NCBI RefSeq assembly: GCF_002858675.1
Contig: NZ_PJZF01000003.1
Location: 248,001 to 312,000 of the forward strand
Direction of reading: 5' to 3'
Source: Chimaeribacter californicus
Lineage (GTDB): Bacteria; Pseudomonadota; Gammaproteobacteria; Enterobacterales; Enterobacteriaceae
Length of the DNA stretch: 64,000 nucleotides
The notes beneath the pieces are model-generated. The model made no database searches, was not told the origin of the DNA, and was given only the letters and a program-made list of their open reading frames with translations. This document shows positions 36,729-48,200 of the stretch, piece by piece. Each line of letters begins with the position of its first letter. The stretch's first letter is position 1. The translations under genes and the position numbers were made by a program.

Positions 36729-39700
36729 TTACACCTGTTGCACCAGAATGCCCTGCTGTACCAGCAGATCCGCGTTCTCCAGCCCCGTGGCGTGGTAAAC
36801 GTCAAAGGTCAGGCCGTCTACCTCGCGCTGGCCGCTGGTTTCCCAGGCGCTGCCCTCGCCCGCCAGCGTGAGCTGGCTGCCCGCCGCCCCAAGGACTAAC
36901 AGGTTCTCCTCCGGCTGATCGGTGACGGTTTGTGCCTCGTGCCGCCCCAGCGTCAGGCTGTTGCTGCCGTTACCGAGGTCGAAGATATCGATGTTCTCGA
37001 TCTTCAGCCCCAGCGCGGTAAGATCCAGGTGCTGATCGCTGCCCGCCAGCAGCAGCGTATCCGTGCCGCTGCCGCCGTCGATGTGCAGGAAGTCCAGCGT
37101 ATGCAACACAATGGTGTCATTGCCGCTGCCGCCGATCGCTTCACCGCCGCTATGCGAGATATCCAGCGTCTGCCCGCCAATGGTGTAGGTACCGTGCTCC
37201 GGCGTGGCGACCTCCGGCGTTACCAGCGCGGCAGTCAGCGTGCTGTCGGCACTGCCCGCGGTGCTGGCCTGGCTGGCGGCGGTTAATGCAGTGGTGTCTG
37301 TGGTGGCGGCGTCCGGGGCGGCTTCCAGCGTGACCGCGCTGCTGATCGACGTCAGGTTGCCGGCCACGTCCGTGAGGCTCACGGTCAGCGGGTAATCACC
37401 GGCCGGTTGCTCCGCCAGTGCCTCAGGCGGGATCGCCACCGACCAGTCACCACTCGCCTGTACCGTGGCGTGGTAGTCCACGCCGTTGAGCACCACCAGC
37501 ACCAGCAACCCGGCAGCCGCGATACCGGCGCTGCCGGTGAGCGCAAAGCCCGCCTGCGCTTCCTGCACGCTAATCAGGTTGTCGCCGGTGACCGGGTTAA
37601 ACGCCAGCTCCGGCGCGCTGGTGTCCACGGTCAGCACCGCTTTGGCGTAGAGCATCTGGCCGCAGGCGCTTTTCACGCAGGCGGTCAGCGTGGTGTTGCC
37701 CTCCTCCAGCGCCGCCACATCGGCGGCCGGTACGGTGGCCGACCAGCTGCCGTCCCGGCCGACTTTCGCCGTGTAGTGTTCACCGTTGAGCGTCAGGTGC
37801 ACCGTCGCGCCGCGGTGCACGCCATCCGTGTGACCGGTGAGGGTGATCGCGCCTTCGGCATCCGCGGCGTTGATCAGGTTATCGCCGGTGACCGGGTCGA
37901 TGCTCAGGCCGTCACGGTCACTTTTAATGGTAAGGTTACGGCTGGCGGTGGCGCGGTTGCCGGAGACATCCGTGACGCTGGCACGCAGCGTTTCACCGCC
38001 GTTGCCCAGCGCCGCCAGCACCTCCGCCGGTACCACCAGCGACCAGACGCCGCCCGCCTGCACCTGGGTGGTATAGGTCACGCCGCCGATCTTCAGGCTC
38101 AGCGTCTGCCCGCTCTCCACATTCTCCGAGCTGCCGGAAATAATCTGGTCGCTCTGGATCTCCGCGCCGTTGAGCACGTTATCCCCGGAAACAGTATGGA
38201 TGCGCAGCACCGGCCGGTTGGCGGGGTCGGCATCCAGCAGCAGCGACTCCGTCACGGTGGTGGTCTGGCCGTTGGCCGCGGTCTGGGTGACGGTCAGCGT
38301 ATAGCGGCCGTCCTCCAGTTCAGCCAGCGTGCTGTTTGGCAGGGTCAGCTGCCAGTTGCCCTCGTCATTGACCGCGGCGTCATAGTTCACGCCGTTAAGC
38401 TGCACGCTGACCACACCGCCCGCTTCCGAACTCTGGCCGCTGATCGTCACCCCGGCGGCGGCTTCGGCGGCGTTGATGATGTTATCCCCGGCGATCGGGT
38501 CAAGGGTGAGGATGGGGGTATTCAGATCTACATACAGCGTGGAGGTCGTGTTGACCTCATTAAAATAGGGGTCATAAGAGGTGACCGTTACCATCAGCGG
38601 GCCATCCGGGAACTGCGCCAGCTCCTGCCGGGTAAAGGTCACTGCCCAGTCGGGGCCGGTGCCGTCATAGCGATGGGTTATCCCGTTGATCGTCACGCGG
38701 AGGCTAAGCGGCATAAGTAAAAACTGGCTGCCGCCGCTCACCACCAGTTCATCGCCCAACTCACTCCCCGTTAGCACGTTGTCACCGGCAATCGGGTCAA
38801 GGGTGATACCGGCAACAGGCAGCGAAACCATAAACTGGCTTCCACTCCTGATGGTATTGCCTGCGTCGTCAGTCACGGTGCCGATAAGACTTGCCCAACC
38901 ATAGGACAATTGAGCCAAATCAGTGGCCGGTACCGTGACCTGCCACTTGCCGTCTTCGTCGGTAAGAGCGGTGTAAGTAAACTCGCCGTTTTCCGCCCAC
39001 AGCATATTAATTGTTACCGTCAATCCGGCCACACCCTCGCCGTCATCAGAATAGAGGGTGCCGCTCAGCGTTTGATCCTGTTCCCCCTCTTCATAACTCA
39101 GATCGTTATCACCGGCAAAGGGGTTAATCGTCAGGGTCGGGGGCGTCAGGGCCAGCGTTGGGATCTGTTCGGCGGTGCCGCTGTTACCGGCAATGTCGGT
39201 GACGGTGGCCAGCATATAGACCCAGTCACCGGTCAGGGTCTGTAATGTTGCGGAGGGCAGGATCACTGACCAGTTGCCGTTCTCATCCACGCTGCCGGTA
39301 AAGGAGGCACCATTGCCGTCAAGCGGCTCACTCTCTAGTGTGACCACCACCGTCTGCCCGGCACCGCGCATTCCGGTTTTGCCGGTAAGCAACTGGTCGG
39401 TGGCTGCCTCAGCGAGGGTGAGGATGCCGTCGCCAAAGGGCTGATTGAACATCGGATCTGCGCGGTTATCAATATAGTTGCCGATCACGGTACTGGCGGA
39501 TTGCCCACCGGGCGCAGTGACGGTCAGCATCAGGGGGGATGCCTGCCACCAGTCACTGAAAATATCATGTTCAGAGACGTCATACGTCCAGCTGCCGTCC
39601 GCGCCGGTGGTGCTGGTGTAGGTATTTCCGCCAAGTGTAAGCACAAGCACAGTGCCGGTCGGTAATCCATCGGTAATGCCGCTCAGGGTGATGCCGTTCA

Positions 39701-42065
39701 GCGCCTCATCAAAGTTAACCAGATTGTCGCCGGTGACGGGGTAAATGGTGATCGGGGCAGTGATCTGATCGACCAGTATCGTGAGGGTGTCGCTGCCGCT
39801 GTAACCTGCCGCATCGGTGGCAATCACCTTCAGGGTCGCACCGCCCTCAGGCAACGCCTGCAAAACGGAGGACGGCAGGGTCGCCTGCCAGTGGCCGCTG
39901 TCATCCACGGTAGCGGCATAGGTTTTGCCGTTCAGCGTGACCACCACCGACTGTCCGCTGCCGGTAACCCCGGTAGTGCCGGTCAATAGCTGGTCGGTGG
40001 CGGCTTCTTCCGCGGTCAGCACGCTATCCCCAAAGGGGTTATCAAACGCCGGGACGGGGCTGGCCTGAATCGCGACGTTCACATCGATATTGACCGGCGT
40101 GCTGCCCGGCAGGGCCACGGTTGCCGTGATGGTGCCGTCAGGCAGGCTGACCAGCTCCGCCGTGGTGATCGGGACTGACCAGCTGCCGTTACTGGTAATG
40201 GTAGTGCGGTGGTCAACACCGTTGAGCGTGACGGTGAGGGTCAGCCCGGCTGCCGAGGCATTGGCGGTGCCGCTGAGCACAATACCGGCGGCGGCTTCGG
40301 CGGCGTTGATGATGTTATCCCCGGCAACGGGGTTGATGGTCAGGTTGGCATCGCCGAACGCTACTTCGAAACTTTTTTCCTCGTAATCGAGGTTACCGGC
40401 GAAATCATATGCCACCACAAAGACTTCGCTGCGCGTTCCTGAGATCTCCTGTAGTGCGCCTGCCGGGATGGTCACGGCCCACTCCCCGTTATTATCGACC
40501 GTGGTTTCATAACGCCACTCCCACACACGAAGCTCGATCCGCTGCCCTGCCCCGGTAATCCCCGTCGAGCCGGTCAGGGTTTGATCCTGCGCCGCCTCGG
40601 CGGAAGTCAACACACCATCACCAAACGGGGTATCGATGCGCATCGGAAAGTTATAGAGCGGCGAAACATAGAGTCCCACTTCCACGCTGACCGGTGCACT
40701 GCCGGGGGCGTCAAAGGTCAGCGTATACTGGCCATCCGGCAGACCGTGCATGAACATCCCCTCAATCGGGATGCGCCAGGTGCCGTTAGCCTGTACCTGC
40801 GTGCTGAAGCTTGCGTTGCCAAACGTCAGGTTAATCACAGAACCGGGGGTAACAGAGGGCGCACTGCCGGTAATCTCGACGGTTCCTGCTTCCAACCCAT
40901 TAATATAATCGTCTTCTGCAATGGGGTTGACGGTAATACGCGGCGTGGTATACGCGGCAGTAAAGAGCAGGCTGTCACGGGTTGCTTCACCCGCCAGGTT
41001 GGTGGCCGTTGCTGAAATCTCCGCCTCCCCGTTGTAAAGCCGCAACAGATCGGCGGCCGGGATCGCGGCGGAGAAGCTGCCGTCGGCGGCGACTACGGTG
41101 GTATAGGTTTTACCGTTCAGCGTGATGGTCACCGTTTGCCCGGCTTCGACGCCGGTAGTGGTGCCGCTCAAGTTTGGTGAGCGGAAGGCTTCGGCATCAC
41201 TCAGCACATTGTCGGTGGCGAACGCATTTAAGGTCAGTGACGGCAGGCTGCTGTTGACCGTCAGGGTGGCGCTGTCCCCGGCCTGCTGGCCGCGCGCATT
41301 GCTGACGGTGGCAGTAATCTCTGCGCCATCGGGCAGGGTTGCCATATCCGCGGCCGGGATGTCGATGTACCAATTTCCATCCGTCCCGACTTGCGCAGTA
41401 TAGGTTTTTTCATTGAGGGTGACCGTGACTGTCTGGCCCGGCTCAACAAACCCTGCACTGCCGCTCAGGCGCTGGGCTGCCTGCCCTTCCGGGCCGCTGA
41501 TAATATCGTCACCGGTAAACGCGTGAAGGGTGATAGAGGGCCAACCGTAATTCACGGTAAGAGGTGACGAGGCGTAGACATAGGTGCCGTCGGCATTACT
41601 TACCGACGCCATAATTCCACTTCCGTTATAGCGGAACACGTAATACATATCCGAGGGATGGACTGTCGTGCTCCAGCTCCCGTCTGCCTGGACTGTGGCT
41701 GTTGCATGGGCATAATCCCCGACCGTGATATTGACGATACGCCCGGCCGCTACGCCGGTTGTCATACCACGAATAATTTGTTCAGTTTCGCCCTCAACCC
41801 CATTAAGGATGTTGTCACCGGCAAAAGGGTAAATAGTCAGCGTCTGGGCGGCGGCCTGCGCTTCCGTGGCCATTATGGTGGTCTGTACCGTTTCCGGCTG
41901 CGGGCCGGGCAGGGTGTCAGTTTCTGGTGCCGGGGTGTTACCGGTGGCGGCGGTGCTGTTTACCTGCCTGGTGTCCGATTCGGTCAGCGCAGTAACCGGG
42001 GTGTCATCAATACGCGGGGAAGTCAGGGTGCTGTGGTAGCGGGAGAAGGAAATTGTCCTTGCCAT
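36729..42065 (-). CDS. Ig-array protein 5: 15-module T1SS-type repeat protein
   Basis: 1,778 residues. The start at 42065 was preferred to an ATG 60 nt upstream because CGAGGC precedes it and the leader MARTISFSRYHSTLTS fits the paralogues. About 70 Thr/Ala/Pro-rich residues precede the first module. Fifteen Ig-like modules follow: the first five match proteins 4 and 6 in order, and the last four are nearly the same as in protein 6. The tail has GGSGNDTIV, GGSGTDTLL and IDIFDLGNGSNSLTL. Compared with proteins 4 and 6, about four residues (ALGD or VLGD) are missing just before the end, which reads NADLLVQQGILVQQV. This deletion may affect export. The gap to gene 6 upstream is only 145 bp. Confidence 0.87.
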   Translation of the reverse strand: MARTISFSRYHSTLTSPRIDDTPVTALTESDTRQVNSTAATGNTPAPETDTLPGPQPETVQTTIMATEAQAAAQTLTIYPFAGDNILNGVEGETEQIIRGMTTGVAAGRIVNITVGDYAHATATVQADGSWSTTVHPSDMYYVFRYNGSGIMASVSNADGTYVYASSPLTVNYGWPSITLHAFTGDDIISGPEGQAAQRLSGSAGFVEPGQTVTVTLNEKTYTAQVGTDGNWYIDIPAADMATLPDGAEITATVSNARGQQAGDSATLTVNSSLPSLTLNAFATDNVLSDAEAFRSPNLSGTTTGVEAGQTVTITLNGKTYTTVVAADGSFSAAIPAADLLRLYNGEAEISATATNLAGEATRDSLLFTAAYTTPRITVNPIAEDDYINGLEAGTVEITGSAPSVTPGSVINLTFGNASFSTQVQANGTWRIPIEGMFMHGLPDGQYTLTFDAPGSAPVSVEVGLYVSPLYNFPMRIDTPFGDGVLTSAEAAQDQTLTGSTGITGAGQRIELRVWEWRYETTVDNNGEWAVTIPAGALQEISGTRSEVFVVAYDFAGNLDYEEKSFEVAFGDANLTINPVAGDNIINAAEAAAGIVLSGTANASAAGLTLTVTLNGVDHRTTITSNGSWSVPITTAELVSLPDGTITATVALPGSTPVNIDVNVAIQASPVPAFDNPFGDSVLTAEEAATDQLLTGTTGVTGSGQSVVVTLNGKTYAATVDDSGHWQATLPSSVLQALPEGGATLKVIATDAAGYSGSDTLTILVDQITAPITIYPVTGDNLVNFDEALNGITLSGITDGLPTGTVLVLTLGGNTYTSTTGADGSWTYDVSEHDIFSDWWQASPLMLTVTAPGGQSASTVIGNYIDNRADPMFNQPFGDGILTLAEAATDQLLTGKTGMRGAGQTVVVTLESEPLDGNGASFTGSVDENGNWSVILPSATLQTLTGDWVYMLATVTDIAGNSGTAEQIPTLALTPPTLTINPFAGDNDLSYEEGEQDQTLSGTLYSDDGEGVAGLTVTINMLWAENGEFTYTALTDEDGKWQVTVPATDLAQLSYGWASLIGTVTDDAGNTIRSGSQFMVSLPVAGITLDPIAGDNVLTGSELGDELVVSGGSQFLLMPLSLRVTINGITHRYDGTGPDWAVTFTRQELAQFPDGPLMVTVTSYDPYFNEVNTTSTLYVDLNTPILTLDPIAGDNIINAAEAAAGVTISGQSSEAGGVVSVQLNGVNYDAAVNDEGNWQLTLPNSTLAELEDGRYTLTVTQTAANGQTTTVTESLLLDADPANRPVLRIHTVSGDNVLNGAEIQSDQIISGSSENVESGQTLSLKIGGVTYTTQVQAGGVWSLVVPAEVLAALGNGGETLRASVTDVSGNRATASRNLTIKSDRDGLSIDPVTGDNLINAADAEGAITLTGHTDGVHRGATVHLTLNGEHYTAKVGRDGSWSATVPAADVAALEEGNTTLTACVKSACGQMLYAKAVLTVDTSAPELAFNPVTGDNLISVQEAQAGFALTGSAGIAAAGLLVLVVLNGVDYHATVQASGDWSVAIPPEALAEQPAGDYPLTVSLTDVAGNLTSISSAVTLEAAPDAATTDTTALTAASQASTAGSADSTLTAALVTPEVATPEHGTYTIGGQTLDISHSGGEAIGGSGNDTIVLHTLDFLHIDGGSGTDTLLLAGSDQHLDLTALGLKIENIDIFDLGNGSNSLTLGRHEAQTVTDQPEENLLVLGAAGSQLTLAGEGSAWETSGQREVDGLTFDVYHATGLENADLLVQQGILVQQV
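37648..38372 (-). repeat. Apparently identical 725-bp tract shared with gene 6, copy in gene 5
   Basis: Line-by-line comparison shows no difference from 43145-43869 at a constant offset of 5,497 bp. The first mismatches flanking the tract are at 37647/43144 and 38373/43870. It encodes parts of four consecutive modules near the C-terminus (the A module's end, RPVLRIH, GLSIDPV, and the start of APELAFNPV). Identity including silent sites points to recent gene conversion or duplication. Confidence 0.8.
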
Positions 42066-42180
42066 AGAGAGCCTCGTGTTCACTAATCCATAAATACCCC
42101 CATGCGGTATGTTCCCGTTATGCACGGCTCAGGAAAAAGCGCAGGGAGATCCTGTTATGACGTTACGTTAAGAGGATGAA

Positions 42181-42201
42181 GGGGCCGGGTTGCCCAGCCC
42201 C
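42181..42201 (-). terminator. Likely terminator hairpin of Ig-array gene 6
   Basis: On the minus strand, a 9-bp GGGGCTGGG/CCCGGCCCC stem with one G-U pair and a 3-nt loop lies about 10 bp after the stop codon. The U tract is weak (TTCATCC). Confidence 0.6.
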
Positions 42202-42210
42202 TGTGGCTGA

Positions 42211-45200
42211 TTACACCTGTTGCACCTGAATGCCGTGCTGCACCAGCAAGTCGCCCAGCACGCTGCCGCTCTCCAGCCCGGTTGCGTGGTAAACGTCAAA
42301 GGTCAGGCCGTCTACCTCGCGCTGGCCGCTGGTTTCCCAGGCGCTGCCCTCACCCGCCAGCGTAAGCTGGCTGCCCGCCGCCCCAAGGACTAACAGGTTC
42401 TCCTCCGGCTGATCGGTGACGGTTTGTGCCTCGTGCCGCCCCAGCGTCAGGCTGTTGCTGCCATTACCGAGGTCGAAGATATCGATGTTCTCGATCTTCA
42501 GCCCCAGCGCGGTGAGATCCAGATGCTGATCGCTGCCCGCCAGCAGCAGCGTATCCGTGCCGCTGCCGCCGTCGATGTGCAGGAAGTCCAGGGTATTGAC
42601 GACAATGGTGTCATTGCCGCTGCCGCCGATCGCTTCACCGCCGCTATGCGAGATATCCAGCGTCTGCCCGCCAATGGTGTAGGTGCTGTGCTCCTGCGTA
42701 ACGGCGTCCGGCGCGACCAGCGCGGCAGTCAACGTGCTGTCAGCGGTGTCTGCCACCGTGGCCTGGCTGGTGACCGTCAGTGCGGCGGTTTCCGTGGTGG
42801 CTGCGTCTGGTGTCGCGGTGTCCAGCGTCAGCGCGCCGGTCACGGTGGTGAGGTTCCCGGCCACGTCGGTGATGCTCACGGTCAGCGGGTAGTCACCCGC
42901 CGGTTGATCCGCCAGTGCCTCCGGTGGGATCGCCACCACCCAGTTGCCGCTCTCTTGCACCGTGCCGGGATAATTCACGCCGTTGAGCACCACCAGCACC
43001 AGCAACCCGGCGGCGGCGATACCGGCGCTGCCGGTGAGCGCAAAGCCCGCCTGCGCCTCCTGGTAGCTAATCAGGTTGTCCCCGGTGACCGGGTTAAACG
43101 CCAGTTCCGGCGCGGTGGTGTCTACCGTCAGCACCGCTTTGGCATAGAGCATCTGGCCGCAGGCGCTTTTCACGCAGGCGGTCAGCGTGGTGTTGCCCTC
43201 CTCCAGCGCCGCCACATCGGCGGCCGGTACGGTGGCCGACCAGCTGCCGTCCCGGCCGACTTTCGCCGTGTAGTGTTCACCGTTGAGCGTCAGGTGCACC
43301 GTCGCGCCGCGGTGCACGCCATCCGTGTGACCGGTGAGGGTGATCGCGCCTTCGGCATCCGCGGCGTTGATCAGGTTATCGCCGGTGACCGGGTCGATGC
43401 TCAGGCCGTCACGGTCACTTTTAATGGTAAGGTTACGGCTGGCGGTGGCGCGGTTGCCGGAGACATCCGTGACGCTGGCACGCAGCGTTTCACCGCCGTT
43501 GCCCAGCGCCGCCAGCACCTCCGCCGGTACCACCAGCGACCAGACGCCGCCCGCCTGCACCTGGGTGGTATAGGTCACGCCGCCGATCTTCAGGCTCAGC
43601 GTCTGCCCGCTCTCCACATTCTCCGAGCTGCCGGAAATAATCTGGTCGCTCTGGATCTCCGCGCCGTTGAGCACGTTATCCCCGGAAACAGTATGGATGC
43701 GCAGCACCGGCCGGTTGGCGGGGTCGGCATCCAGCAGCAGCGACTCCGTCACGGTGGTGGTCTGGCCGTTGGCCGCGGTCTGGGTGACGGTCAGCGTATA
43801 GCGGCCGTCCTCCAGTTCAGCCAGCGTGCTGTTTGGCAGGGTCAGCTGCCAGTTGCCCTCGTCATTGACTGCGGCGTCATACGTCACGCCGTTTAACTGC
43901 ACGCTGACCACACCGCCCGCTTCCGAGCTCTGGCCGCTGATGACCACCCCGGCGGCGGCTTCGGCGGCGTTGATGATGTTATCCAAGGCGATTGGGTCAA
44001 GGGTGATCACCGGCACGTAAAGATCGACCGTCAACAGGTTCAGGCCGCTTATCTCATTGCCGCTGAGATCCGTGGAGGTCGCGGAGACCCAGTACTCGGT
44101 GTTGCCCAGCTGCGCCAGGTCCTCTGCCGGCACCGTCACTTGCCAGCTGCCGTCGGACGCCTCCACCGTGGTCTGGTAGAGGTGGCCGTTCAGATCCACC
44201 GTAATGGCTGCGCCCACCCGGCCGTTGGTGATGGTGCCGCTTACCACCAGCGGGCCATTGGCTTCGTCGGCAGTCAGGATGCCGTCACCGGCCAGGGTGT
44301 CGATGTTGAGTTCGCCCGGCGTGCGGTAAAGCAGGAAGCTGTGGCTGCCCACCGCCAGCAGGTTGCCATCGGCATCAGTGATGGTGGCGCTGATGCCGGT
44401 GTTCGCGTCATTGGGCAGGGTTTGCAGATCCTCCGACGGGATTAACACGCTCCAGCTGTGGTCCGCCTGCACCTCGGCCTGGTAGGTAAACTCACCCAGC
44501 GTCAGCGTGACGATACTGCCTGCCGCGATGTTGCCCGCCTGGCCGCTGAGCAGCTGGTCACTCTCCAGCTCATCTTCATCCAGGTAGTTGTCATCCCCGC
44601 CAAAGGGGTTGAAGGTCAGTGGTTGCAGGTCGCCGAGATCCACCGTCAACGTCGAGGTCGCAGTAATCTGGTTAAATTCGATATCGTACGCCGTGACCGT
44701 CACCGTCAGCGGGCCATCCGGGAAGCCGGCCAGCTGTTGCGGGGTAAAAGTCACTGACCAGTCAGAACTGTAATCATAGAATCCCTGGGAGACGCCGTTA
44801 ATCGTCACCTCCAGGGAGAGCGGCATATCCAGGAATTCGCCGCTGCCGCTGACCACCAGCCCGTCCACGGCCTCATCTGCCGTCAGCACGTTATCCCCGG
44901 CGATCGGGTCAATGGTGAGGGTGCCGACGCCTGCCAGCACCGTGAACTGGTTTTCATTGCTGATGGTATTGCCTGCGCCATCGGCCACCGTGCCGACCAG
45001 GTTTACCCAGCCGTTACGTAATTGCTCCAAATCCGACGACGGCAGGCTTACCTGCCAATACCCGTTTTCGCCGGTGGTGGTGGTGTAGGTGAATTGCTGA
45101 CCGTCGAATGAGGTCATCTGGATAGTCACCGCCAGCCCCGCGACATTACCGCCGTCGTCGCTGAAGACTTCCCCCTCCAGGATTTGATCCTGCGCCTGTT

Positions 45201-48200
45201 CCTCGGCATTCAGCACATCATCCCCGGCGAAAACGTAGAACGCAAAGCCGCCGCTGAACGGCAGTTGGTTGCTGGTGACGTCATGGTTAAGGGTGGTGAC
45301 GGTGCCGTCCGGCGCGGTGAGTTCGGCCACCAGCGTATAGACGCCGTTGGCCCGGCCGCCGAAGGCCCCGACCGGCACGGTGACCTGCCAGGAGCCGTCT
45401 GCCTCCACCGTGCCGGTGTAGCGGTACTCTTCGCTCTCAAAGGCAGTGACCGCGACGGTGCCGCCCTGCGTACTTAACGGCGCGCGGCCGGTGATCACAA
45501 TCTCGCCGTCCGCCTCATCGGCAGAGATCACATCGTCACCGGTGACCGGATTAAGGGTCAGCGTTGCCACATCGCTCAGATTCACTTCCAGGGTGGCGGT
45601 GGTGGTGATCAGGTTGCCGGAGATGTCAGACCCGGAGACCGTCACCGTCACCGGCCCCTCCGGCAGGGTGGCCACAAATTCCGGGCTGAAAGTGACTGAC
45701 CAGTCGGAATAATAATCGATGTAATACTCCGTCTCGCCGTTTATTTCGACCTGGATCTGCGTGTACCTTTCCCCCATATACCTGCTGCTGCCGCTGATGG
45801 TCAGCCCGCCATCCACTTCATCCGCCGTCAGCACATTGTCCCCGGCGATCGGGTTAACGGTGATGGTGCCGCCTTCTGCCGGTAACACCGCGAAGTCTGC
45901 TTCGCGGGAGCTGGAGGCATCGTTGCCTGCGGCGTCTGTGGCGGTGGCCGTCATGTAACTCCAGCCCTCGCTCAGTTGTTGCAGGTCAGCGGCCGGAATG
46001 GTGACTGACCAGCGGCCGTTGCCGTCCGTGGTGCCGGTATAGGCAAAGGTCTGGCCGTCGTTGTCATGCATGTAGACGGTGATCCCCAACCCGCTGACAT
46101 CGTTCTCCTCGCTCGCGAAGGTGCCGCTGAAGACCTGAGCCTGCGTGCGCTCTTCCGCCGTCAATGTGCTGTCGCCGGTAAAGTCATCAAAGACGAAGTC
46201 ACCGCTGAAGGGCCACACGTTAATGGTGATGTCGTGGGTGACGGTGGTGACGGTGCCGTCCGGCGCGGTGAGTTCCGCCACCAGCGTGTAAACGCCATTG
46301 CTGGAGCCACCGAAATTATATTCCGGTACGGTGACCTGCCAGGTGCCGTCGGCGGCGACGGTGCCGGTGTAGCGGTAGGCCGGGTCATCAAACGCAGTGA
46401 CCGTCACGGTGCCGCCCTGCGCGCTGACCGGCGCATGGCCGGTGATCGCGATCTCGCCTGAGGTTTCATCGACGTAGAGGACGTCGTCACCGGTGACCGG
46501 GTCAACGCTGAAGGCCGGGGCGGGGGCGAGATCAACCGTCAGATCCTGTTGGGTGGTGACCGGCTCGAGGTCAATGTTGATGGTGGCGGCGGTCACGGTG
46601 TAGACACCGTCCGCCAGCCCGGCCAGATCGGCCGCCGGAACCTGCACGCTCCAGGTGTCATTACCCGGCGCCGTGGTGGTGTAATCATTGCCGTTCAGCG
46701 TCACGGTGATCGTCACGCCCTCCGGCACCCGGAACGACACGCCGCTTATCGTCAGGGCCGTCGCGGTTTCGGCCGCCGTCAGGATATTATCGCCGGTGAT
46801 CGGGTCAATGGTCAGGGTGGCGGGGCTGAAGACCAGCTCAAATGACCTGCCCACGGCGATGCTGTTCCCGGCCAGATCCGCGGCCTGCACATAGACATAA
46901 CCATTGGGGTTTTGCAGCGCCTGCAACGCGGCGGCGGGCACGGTTATCGTCCAGTTGCCGCTGTTGTCCACGGTGCCGGTGTGGGTGACCCCGTCCAGCT
47001 CGGCGCTTATCGTCTGGCCCGCGCCGGTGATGCCGGTGGTGCCGGTCAGTACCTGATCCTGCAATGTCTCATCGGGGGTCAGCACGTCGTCACCGAACAG
47101 GGTATCGATCTGCACGTCGAACTGCGCCTGGTTATCAATATAGAGCCCGACATCCAGCGTCACCGGCGCGCTGCCCGGTGCGCTGAAGGTGATGGGGTAC
47201 TGGCCGTCGGGGAAATTGTTCACCACCAGGTCACTGACGTAGGTGCTCCAGCTGCCGTCGGCTTCCACTTCGGCGCGGAAAATATGCTCATTGAAGGTGA
47301 TGACGACCCATGACCCGGCCGGCACATCCACCGTTGTCCCGCTCAGCACCAGGTAGCTGGTTTCATTGGCATTGATGTAGTTATCCCCGGCGACCGGGTC
47401 GACCACCAGCCGCGCGGTGGTGAAGTCCACAGTCAGGATTTCGCTGCCCTGGGTCTCCTGCCCGGCCAGGTTGGTGGCGCGGGCAACGATCGGCGTCTGG
47501 CCGCTATAGAGCGTCAGCAGGTCAGCAGACGGCACGGAAAGGGAGAAGCTGCCGTCCGCCGCGACGGTGGTGCTGTAGGTTTTGTCGTTCAGGGTCACCG
47601 TCACCGCCTGCCCCGCCTCCACGCCGGTGGTGGTGCCGCTCAGCGTCTGGGCGCTTTGTGCCTCGGCGTCACTCAGCACATTGTCAGTGACAAACGGGTC
47701 AAAGGTCAGGGACGGCAGGCTGCTGTTGACCGTCAGCGTGGCGCTGTCGCCGGCTTCCCGGCCGAGCGCATTGGTGACCGTGGCGACAAGCTGCGCGCCG
47801 TCCGGCAGGGCGGCCACGTCCGCGGCCGGTACGCTGGTGAGCCAGTAGCCCTGTGCATCCACGGTGGCGGTGTAGGTGTTGCCGTTCAGCGTGAGGGTGA
47901 CCGTCTGCCCGGCTTCCACCCGGGTGGTGCTGCCGCTCAGGATCTGGCTGGCCTGATCTTCCGGGCCGCTGATGACGTCATCCCCGGCAAAGGCGTTCAG
48001 GGTCACGGAGGGCCAGTCGCTGAGCACCTGGAACGGTACGCTGGCGGTAGCCACCTCACTGGCCGCATTGGCGCTTTCCGCGGTGATCTCAGTGGAGCCG
48101 TAGCGCAACAGGTTGTACATCGACGCGGCGTTAAGCGTCACCTGCCAGCTGCCGTCGGCCTGCACCTCCGTCCAGAAGGAAGCCATATCGCTGAAGGCGA

